Assembly: GCF_005503445.1 (NCBI RefSeq)
Contig: NZ_SCOH01000008.1
Coordinates: 1-64,000 of the forward strand
DNA from: Chitinivorax sp. B
Lineage (GTDB): Bacteria > Pseudomonadota > Gammaproteobacteria > Burkholderiales > SCOH01
DNA: 64,000 nucleotides
Reading direction: 5' to 3'
Shown: piece by piece, positions 58,650 to 64,000 of the stretch
How the letters are laid out: every line of letters begins with the position of its first letter
Numbering within the stretch: position 1 is the first letter of the stretch
The notes under the pieces: model-generated
What the model was told of the DNA's origin: nothing
The model's database searches: none
The model's input: the letters and a program-made list of their open reading frames with translations, nothing else
Made by a program: the position numbers and the translations under genes

Positions 58650-59996
58650 TCATTTGTCATCTTTAAACGACGCAGGATCCAGCTCGTGACGCTCAAGTAA
58701 TTTATAAAACTCAGTCCGGTTACGTTTTGCCAATTTTGCTGCCTGCGACACGCTGCCATTGGTAATCTTCAGCAGTTGTATAAGGTAATCTCGCTCGAAC
58801 CCTCGACGGGCCTCTTCAAACGAAGTGATCCCTTCCCCCTGGCGAGCCAGCACCATTTCCACAGCAGCACCAGACACCACTGATGTGGTACAAAGCGCTA
58901 CTACCTGCTCAATTACATTCTGCAACTGACGAACATTGCCAGGCCAGGTACTGGTAACCAAATGTTCAATCGCTTCTGGTGAAAAACTGTTGATCTCCTT
59001 GCGATAACGAGGTGCCAGCATCTGCAGAAAATGCATGGCAAGCAATGGAATATCCTCACGTCGCTTATCCAGTGACGGCAAACTCAATGACACCACGTTA
59101 AGCCGGTAATACAGATCCTCCCGGAACACCGCATCGCGAATAGCTGCCAGCAGATCCCGATGTGTGGCAGAAATGACCCGCACATCGATATCCACCAACT
59201 TGACCGCTCCAACAGGACGAACCTGCCGATCTTGCAACACCCTCAATAACTTGACCTGCAGACTCAATGGCATATCACCGATTTCATCCAGCAACAGGGT
59301 GCCACCATTTGCAGCCTGAAACAGTCCAGTATGGTCACGTTGCGCACCTGTGAACGCCCCCTTCACATGACCAAACAGCTCAGACTCAAGCAGATGCTCC
59401 GGAATGGCACCACAGTTGATGGCGATAAATGGCTTGTCATGACGATGGCTAGCGGCATGAATCGCACGGGCCAATACCTCCTTACCTGTACCACTCTCGC
59501 CCTGGATTAGTATGCTGGCATCACCCTGCGCAACCAAAGCCGCCTTGGTCAGCACTTCTTGCATCTGCGGATTGCGGGTTTGAATTGCATCACCAAAAGG
59601 CGTGGCATGCAGCCCTTCCACAACCGGGGCTGATGTACGAAGCGCCTGGGCCACCTCATCGAGCAAGACCTTGCCATCCACCGGTTTTGCCAAGTAACCA
59701 AACACCCCGCGGCGGGTCGCGGCCACGGCGTCAGGAATGCTGCCATGCGCAGTCATGATGATGACCGGTAGGCCAGGATGTGTACGATGCACAACATCAA
59801 ACAATGCCAGGCCATCCATACCTGCCATCCTCAGATCGGTGACAATCAGTGACGGTCTAGTTTGTGCAAGTGTCACCAGCGCCTCCTCCGCGCTGCTCGC
59901 TGCAATCACGTCATGACCAGCACTGGTCAAACGAAGATTGAGCAAGCGCAATAAGTCAGCATCGTCGTCAACTATCAGAATACGTGTCCCAGGCAT
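58650..59996 (-). CDS. glrR: Sigma-54-dependent response regulator GlrR (QseF)
   Basis: NtrC-type activator of 448 residues. Receiver with IVDDDADLLRLL, phospho-acceptor Asp54 (LIVTDLRMAGMDG) and Lys in GYLAKPVDG. AAA+ domain with Walker A GESGTGKEV, the sigma-54 contact loop GAFTGAQ, Walker B GGTLLLDEIGDMPL and FREDLYYRLNVVSL. Fis-type HTH at the end (NGSVSQAAKLAKRNRTEFYK). Gene order kinase-lipoprotein-regulator equals glrK-qseG-glrR of enterics. It starts four bases after the lipoprotein gene. TGTC-N10-GACA sites follow its stop codon. Confidence 0.92.
   Translation of the reverse strand: MPGTRILIVDDDADLLRLLNLRLTSAGHDVIAASSAEEALVTLAQTRPSLIVTDLRMAGMDGLALFDVVHRTHPGLPVIIMTAHGSIPDAVAATRRGVFGYLAKPVDGKVLLDEVAQALRTSAPVVEGLHATPFGDAIQTRNPQMQEVLTKAALVAQGDASILIQGESGTGKEVLARAIHAASHRHDKPFIAINCGAIPEHLLESELFGHVKGAFTGAQRDHTGLFQAANGGTLLLDEIGDMPLSLQVKLLRVLQDRQVRPVGAVKLVDIDVRVISATHRDLLAAIRDAVFREDLYYRLNVVSLSLPSLDKRREDIPLLAMHFLQMLAPRYRKEINSFSPEAIEHLVTSTWPGNVRQLQNVIEQVVALCTTSVVSGAAVEMVLARQGEGITSFEEARRGFERDYLIQLLKITNGSVSQAAKLAKRNRTEFYKLLERHELDPASFKDDK
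58655..58672. promoter_or_regulatory. Possible GlrR-type site 3 (one mismatch)
   Basis: TGTCATCTTTAAACGACG matches TGTC-N10-GACA except for the last base and lies in the last codons of glrR, 31 bases from site 2. Confidence 0.4.
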
Positions 59997-60000
59997 CTAT

Positions 60001-60600
60001 TCAGCTCTTTCTTCCAGCCTTGCGGAGCTGCAGCTCCAAGGTTTTCAGGGCTTCCAGCTTGGTCTGCAGATCATTGGCCCGCAGGGCTTGCTGTTCAGCT
60101 CTCTCCTGTGCCGTTTCGGCCTTACGTTGCTCTTCCTTGATCCGAATGGCCGCTTGCTCTGCACCGTCTTCCAGACGCTTCATTTCACCGGCCATTACCG
60201 CGAGCAAATTGACCAATGGACGCCTTACATCATCACCACGACCTTCACGTTGTGCGAGATCCAGCAACATCATGGCACGCTCCAATTCCTTGGCACGTGC
60301 ACCGGGCTGCAAATACAGCATGGCCAGCTGAATACGCCGCTGATCGTTACGATCTCTGACGTAAGCAACACGTACCGCCTCCAATTCCCGTGCCAGTTCC
60401 GCAGAAGGTAATTTACGAACCCGCTCCCAATATTGCAGCAACTCATCCAGATCATTACGTGGTACAACCGCTGCGGCTTTAGCATCGGTTTCAACCTTGA
60501 TGGGCCTGTTTGCATCCCCCCGCTCTGACTTGCCAGTCAGAACATGACAACCGGTCAGCCACAACGTAGCCAGCAATGCAATCGTGCAGTGCTTTGTCAT
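60001..60600 (-). CDS. QseG-like lipoprotein between GlrK and GlrR
   Basis: Lipoprotein of 199 residues with lipobox LTGC (Cys18), then a helical domain: LDELLQYWERVRKLPSAELA, LEAVRVAYVRDRNDQRRIQL, MLYLQPGARAKELERAMMLL, and a C-terminal coiled coil (ERAEQQALRANDLQTKLEAL). In E. coli QseG is an outer-membrane lipoprotein that contacts and stimulates the QseE/GlrK kinase. Sequence similarity was not measured, but position, lipidation and the early helical domain agree. The ATG overlaps the kinase stop (ATGA). Confidence 0.78.
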   Translation of the reverse strand: MTKHCTIALLATLWLTGCHVLTGKSERGDANRPIKVETDAKAAAVVPRNDLDELLQYWERVRKLPSAELARELEAVRVAYVRDRNDQRRIQLAMLYLQPGARAKELERAMMLLDLAQREGRGDDVRRPLVNLLAVMAGEMKRLEDGAEQAAIRIKEEQRKAETAQERAEQQALRANDLQTKLEALKTLELQLRKAGRKS

Positions 60601-62069
60601 AGTGCTTCATCAGTCCAATATGAAATAGGCAAGCGCACACGAAAATGCGCACCCTGTTCGCGATCACAGACTTCAATCGAACCGGCCAATGCCCGCACGA
60701 ATTCAGCCACAATAGCCAACCCCAAGCCTGAGCCGGGTACAGGTCCTTGCTCAGGGGCTGCCCGATGATAAAAACGCTCAAAGATCTTCGTCCGCTCACT
60801 GCGTGGGATGCCAGGCCCTTCGTCAATCACATCCACCCACAACTGATCATCATGTTGCGCCAAGCCAAGTTGAATCGCAGACTGCGGCGGTGCATGTTTG
60901 ATGGCATTGGATAGCAGATTATCGATGATCACCCTCAGCTTCTCCGCATCCGTTTCGGTGACGGCACGCGGGCAAACCAACTGAATGTCGATGGACTTGT
61001 TCAGTGCCTGCATTTGCAAGCCACTCATAACCTTGCGCACCAATTGTTTGAGTGGCACCAGCTCCAACTTGACTTGGCGTGCTTGCGACTGCACGGCACC
61101 GTATTGCAACAGCTCCTCAATCTGACGTTGCAAGCGGATGGCATTCTGTCGAAGAATACCAGCGACCTCTTTCTGGGTTGGTGTTAGTGCACCCAATGAG
61201 CCATCAGACAGTAGATCCGCCCCCTCGCGCAAAGCGGAGAGTGGTGTTTTCAAATCATGTGACACCTGCTGTAAAAAGCGGGTTTTCTGCTCTTCCACTT
61301 CTCTCAACTGTTCACGCAACCAGTCCAATCGTTGCCCTAAGCGGCGCAGATCCTGTGGCCCATCCACCTCAATCGGTGTACGCAGATCCCCCCGCCCCAA
61401 TTGGGCAATCGCGGCCTCAATGCCACGTACAGGCCGCGCCAGCATCATTGCAAATACAATGATCAGGCCCAGTGCAACCGGCATCATCATCCATAGTTGC
61501 TTTAGCACGATGTTGCGAGAATGTGCCGCCATATCACTCATCGACTCCACTTCCCGCTCAATGAGTGCATCGCTCTCCTTCAATACGATGCTCATTGCCT
61601 GCCCAAGTTCCTCATATCGATCCAGCGCTGCCACCAGCCGATCGATTGATGCTGCGTGGACATTGACCTCGGTATCGATCTGAGCCTCCAACTGGCCCAG
61701 ATTCTGCAAGTAGTGGCGATATCGCTGACGAAGAGCCAGTTGCTTGAGCGATGCCATGGTCTTACCAAAATCGGCATGTGCACTACGATAGGCATCCAGA
61801 AAGTCTGCATCGCCCAAAATAGCGTATTGCCTGATATTCCGCTCCATCCGGTCCGTCTCGTCCGCAAGTTCGCGGGCTCCCTGTGCGAAGCGAGTGGCTT
61901 GTATTACTGCCCGCTGACTTTGCTTGGAAAGCTTGTCGATAGACAACGCACTGGTGATCAAGGCAAGGGCCAGCGGCAATCCCACCAGCGTAAAACCGAT
62001 GACAACCAGCATGAGAAACGACTTGGGATAACGGACCTGCATGCTCTTGTCGAATTTGATGTTAGCCAA
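60597..62069 (-). CDS. glrK: Sensor histidine kinase GlrK (QseE)
   Basis: Inner-membrane kinase, about 490 residues: TM1 (SFLMLVVIGFTLVGLPLALAL), a mostly helical periplasmic sensor (about 45-195), TM2 (LWMMMPVALGLIIVFAMMLA), HAMP (RPVRGIEAAIAQLGRGDL), HisKA with LQQVSHDLKTPLSALREGAD, and HATPase with NLLSNAIKHAPPQSA and PGSGLGLAIVAEFV. The frame opens at a TTG (62069); an ATG nine codons in (62042, MQVRYPKSF) is equally possible and gives the same topology. It is the first gene of the glrK-qseG-glrR operon. In enterics this system reports envelope state and drives sigma-54 targets. Confidence 0.9.
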   Translation of the reverse strand: MANIKFDKSMQVRYPKSFLMLVVIGFTLVGLPLALALITSALSIDKLSKQSQRAVIQATRFAQGARELADETDRMERNIRQYAILGDADFLDAYRSAHADFGKTMASLKQLALRQRYRHYLQNLGQLEAQIDTEVNVHAASIDRLVAALDRYEELGQAMSIVLKESDALIEREVESMSDMAAHSRNIVLKQLWMMMPVALGLIIVFAMMLARPVRGIEAAIAQLGRGDLRTPIEVDGPQDLRRLGQRLDWLREQLREVEEQKTRFLQQVSHDLKTPLSALREGADLLSDGSLGALTPTQKEVAGILRQNAIRLQRQIEELLQYGAVQSQARQVKLELVPLKQLVRKVMSGLQMQALNKSIDIQLVCPRAVTETDAEKLRVIIDNLLSNAIKHAPPQSAIQLGLAQHDDQLWVDVIDEGPGIPRSERTKIFERFYHRAAPEQGPVPGSGLGLAIVAEFVRALAGSIEVCDREQGAHFRVRLPISYWTDEAL

Positions 62070-62181
62070 ACATCATATGGCAACTTGATTGAAAGCTACA
62101 ATGGCTTCATTAAATTAAAGAAAAACGGACTGATTCATGCGCTTTGAAATACCCCTACAAAACAAAGACAATTAAACTTAT

Positions 62182-62209
62182 TTATCAGAGGGTTAAATAC
62201 GCGTATAAT
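62182..62209 (+). promoter_or_regulatory. Sigma-70 promoter of trhP
   Basis: Perfect -10 TATAAT (62204-62209) with TTATCA 16 bases upstream and a GC-rich discriminator (CGCGCCCC). Confidence 0.65.
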
Positions 62210-62237
62210 CGCGCCCCTCCTCTTCAAAGCCGAAATC

Positions 62238-63590
62238 ATGTTGAAAGCTCCTGAACTTTTGTTACCTGCCGGTACGCTCGACAAAATGCGTGCGGCGTTC
62301 GATTACGGTGCCGACGCAGTCTACGCTGGCCAGCCGCGCTACAGCCTGCGGGCGCGCAATAACGAGTTCAAGCTGGAACAGTTGCAACAAGGCATCGAGG
62401 AAGCACATGCGCGCAGCAAGTTATTCTTTGTTGCCAGCAACATTCTGCCGCACAATGCCAAGGTGAAAACCTATCTGGCGGACATGGAGCCGGTCATCCA
62501 GATGAAGCCAGATGCCTTGATCATGGCCGATCCAGGCCTGATTGCCATGGTAAGGGAGAAATGGCCGGAAGTACCCGTCCATTTGTCGGTTCAGGCCAGC
62601 ACCACCAATTATGCGGCAGTCAAATTTTGGAAAAGTCTGGGATTGACCCGCATCATCCTGTCCCGTGAACTGAGCTTGGACGAAGTTGAGGAAATCCGTC
62701 AGGAATGCCCGGACATGGAACTGGAAGTATTCGTGCACGGTGCACTTTGTATCGCCTATTCCGGCCGCTGTCTGCTATCCGGCTACTTCAACCACCGTGA
62801 CCCGAACCAAGGTACCTGCACCAACTCCTGCCGCTGGGACTACAAAGTCCACAATGCCGAAGAAACCGATGGTGGTGACTATGAAGTCATCAAGTTCGAC
62901 TTCAACAAGGCATTAGAGCAAGCCAACCAGAGCTTCTCTTCAATGGGCAACCAGCAGCGCCATCCACTAGCAGATCGTGTCTATTTGATTGAAGAAGGCA
63001 ACCGACCCGGTGAAATGATGCCGGTGATGGAAGACGAGCACGGCACCTACATCATGAACTCGAAGGATCTACGTGCTGTAGAACACATCGAGCGCCTGGT
63101 GAAAATGGGCGTGGATTCATTGAAGATTGAAGGCCGTACCAAGTCGCTGTATTACGTCGCCCGTACCGCGCAGGTTTACCGCCAGGCCATTGACGATGCC
63201 GTGGCAGGCCGCCCGTTCAACCCGGCATTGTTGGCCGATCTTGAAAGCCTGGCGAATCGTGGCTACACCGATGGCTTCTATGTCCGTCATCACACTCAGG
63301 AATACCAAAATTACATCAACGGCCACTCACAGGCGCATCGCAGCCAGTATGTGGGCGATATCATCGGAGTGGACCCGGAAACTGGCTGGGCAGAGATTGC
63401 GGTGAAGAATCGATTCCAGATTGGCGACAAGCTGGAAGTCATCCATCCGTCTGGCAATCGCACCATTGAGCTGAAAGAAATGAAGACCAAGGAAGGTCTG
63501 GCGTTGAACGTGGCCAGCGGTAACGGTTATATCGTTTATGCACCGCTGGGCGAGAACGTGGAGAAAGCGCTGCTGGCGCGCTTCATGTAA
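62238..63590 (+). CDS. trhP: U32-family tRNA hydroxylation protein TrhP (YegQ)
   Basis: Protein of 450 residues matching the E. coli YegQ length. Features: ELLLPAGTLDKMRAAFDYGA at the N-terminus, VHLSVQASTTNYAAVKFW, and the Cys-rich core LEVFVHGALCIAYSGRCLLS and GTCTNSCRWDYKV, which holds Fe-S ligands. Next are YIMNSKDLRAVEHIERLV, DSLKIEGRTKSLYYVA and GFYVRHHTQEYQNY. In E. coli TrhP forms 5-hydroxyuridine at position 34 of several tRNAs using prephenate-derived metabolites. It was formerly annotated as a U32 peptidase. Confidence 0.93.
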   Translation: MLKAPELLLPAGTLDKMRAAFDYGADAVYAGQPRYSLRARNNEFKLEQLQQGIEEAHARSKLFFVASNILPHNAKVKTYLADMEPVIQMKPDALIMADPGLIAMVREKWPEVPVHLSVQASTTNYAAVKFWKSLGLTRIILSRELSLDEVEEIRQECPDMELEVFVHGALCIAYSGRCLLSGYFNHRDPNQGTCTNSCRWDYKVHNAEETDGGDYEVIKFDFNKALEQANQSFSSMGNQQRHPLADRVYLIEEGNRPGEMMPVMEDEHGTYIMNSKDLRAVEHIERLVKMGVDSLKIEGRTKSLYYVARTAQVYRQAIDDAVAGRPFNPALLADLESLANRGYTDGFYVRHHTQEYQNYINGHSQAHRSQYVGDIIGVDPETGWAEIAVKNRFQIGDKLEVIHPSGNRTIELKEMKTKEGLALNVASGNGYIVYAPLGENVEKALLARFM

Positions 63591-63644
63591 TACCTTGGCA
63601 GCCAGTCTCCATTCCCGGTTGGCGGCGGCGACTACAGGCAGACA

Positions 63645-63676
63645 AAAAAAAGCCCGTCTTGCGACGGGCTTTTTTT
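63645..63676. terminator. Bidirectional terminator between trhP and the cold-shock gene
   Basis: AAAAAAAGCCCGTC (63645-63658), loop TTGC, GACGGGCTTTTTTT (63663-63676). It has a T run on both strands between convergent genes. Confidence 0.93.
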
Positions 63677-63695
63677 CATCCGGTTCAATCTGCGA

Positions 63696-63899
63696 TTAAG
63701 CAGCTTGAATATTCGATGCTTGTTTACCCTTCGGGCCTTGAGTGATTTCGAACGAAACCTTTTGGCCTTCCTTCAGGGTTTTGAAGCCTGGCATATTAAT
63801 AGCCGAGAAATGGGCAAACAGGTCTTCACCACCACCATCAGGAGTGATAAAGCCAAAACCTTTAGCATCATTGAACCACTTAACAACACCAGTCGCCAT
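63696..63899 (-). CDS. Cold-shock domain protein (CspA family)
   Basis: A 67-residue single-strand nucleic-acid-binding protein. RNP1 is GFGFITP and RNP2-like is LFAHFSAI, with [12 protein letters not shown] at the start and [11 protein letters not shown] at the end. It acts as an RNA chaperone; whether cold-induced or constitutive is not known from sequence. AGGAGA is six bases from the ATG. The leader 63900-64000 runs out of the window and is AT-rich, with no cold-shock box identified. Confidence 0.95.
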   Translation of the reverse strand: MATGVVKWFNDAKGFGFITPDGGGEDLFAHFSAINMPGFKTLKEGQKVSFEITQGPKGKQASNIQAA

Positions 63900-64000
63900 T
63901 GCGATCTCCTAAAATTACAAAGTTCTACAACATATTACGGTTTCAGTTTCAAGACCGCAAACGGCTTAACCAGTGATGCAGAAAGCTTGAATCCAAATAC

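Overview
The window is a stretch of chromosome from a Gram-negative betaproteobacterium, probably Neisseriales or a close relative (order-level guess, low confidence). Supporting signs are a type IV pilin, the SecDF-YajC/Tgt cluster, the ubiE-ubiJ-ubiB set, a complete Kdp system, a PEP-CTERM protein with a PrsT-like TPR lipoprotein, and a GlrK-QseG-GlrR cassette. I see no insertion sequence, integrase, phage gene or CRISPR array. Most of the window is ordinary core genome with a heavy load of signalling genes.

Layout. 1-3.8 kb: the 5' part of pilA behind a sigma-54 promoter, then an FHA protein, a PP2C phosphatase and a membrane Ser/Thr kinase. 3.9-10.1 kb: a TetR-controlled RND efflux operon (tetR, adaptor, pump, TolC-like channel) closed by a strong terminator. 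10.4-13.0 kb: an MBOAT/SGNH pair, probably for surface O-acetylation. 13.0-21.4 kb: kdpFABC-kdpDE plus an extra tiny membrane ORF in front of kdpF. 21.5-24.3 kb: argB, a CBS protein, a HAD nucleotidase and a QueD-like protein. 24.3-27.6 kb: VanZ-like, PotF-like and Sel1-repeat proteins. 28-31.7 kb: DUF971, ubiE, an SMR exporter, ubiJ and ubiB. 31.9-34.0 kb: phoB-phoR behind a likely Pho box. 34.3-38.1 kb: a PEP-CTERM gene with its own sigma-54 promoter, then PrsT. 38.3-49.2 kb, all on the minus strand: ampD, dedA, secF, secD, yajC, trpS, tgt, an asparaginase, an ApaH-like phosphatase and queA, with a candidate plus-strand small RNA between tgt and the asparaginase. 49.5 kb: tRNA-Leu(CAA). 49.8-54.8 kb: a multi-PAS histidine kinase overlapping a REC/GGDEF/EAL regulator. 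54.8-57.3 kb: TusA-like, DUF3617, proB and an ArsR-type regulator. 57.4-62.1 kb: two unknown genes next to glrR, qseG and glrK. 62.2-64.0 kb: trhP and a cold-shock gene.

The strongest regulatory story is at 58.4-62.1 kb. The sigma-54 activator GlrR is followed by two perfect TGTC-N10-GACA sites and one near-perfect site. This is the motif known for E. coli GlrR upstream of glmY. Next comes a GG-N10-GC sigma-54 promoter, then a gene for a 114-aa single-pass membrane protein of unknown function. Here the GlrR target therefore appears to be a protein-coding cluster. Two further sigma-54 promoters (pilA and the PEP-CTERM gene) make RpoN a recurring theme.

Other points of interest are an SMR transporter gene with no standard start codon that would keep its first membrane segment, the terminator-ended candidate small RNA near 46.0 kb, and the extra small ORF of the kdp operon. 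All assignments come from reading motifs by eye; no database search was run.
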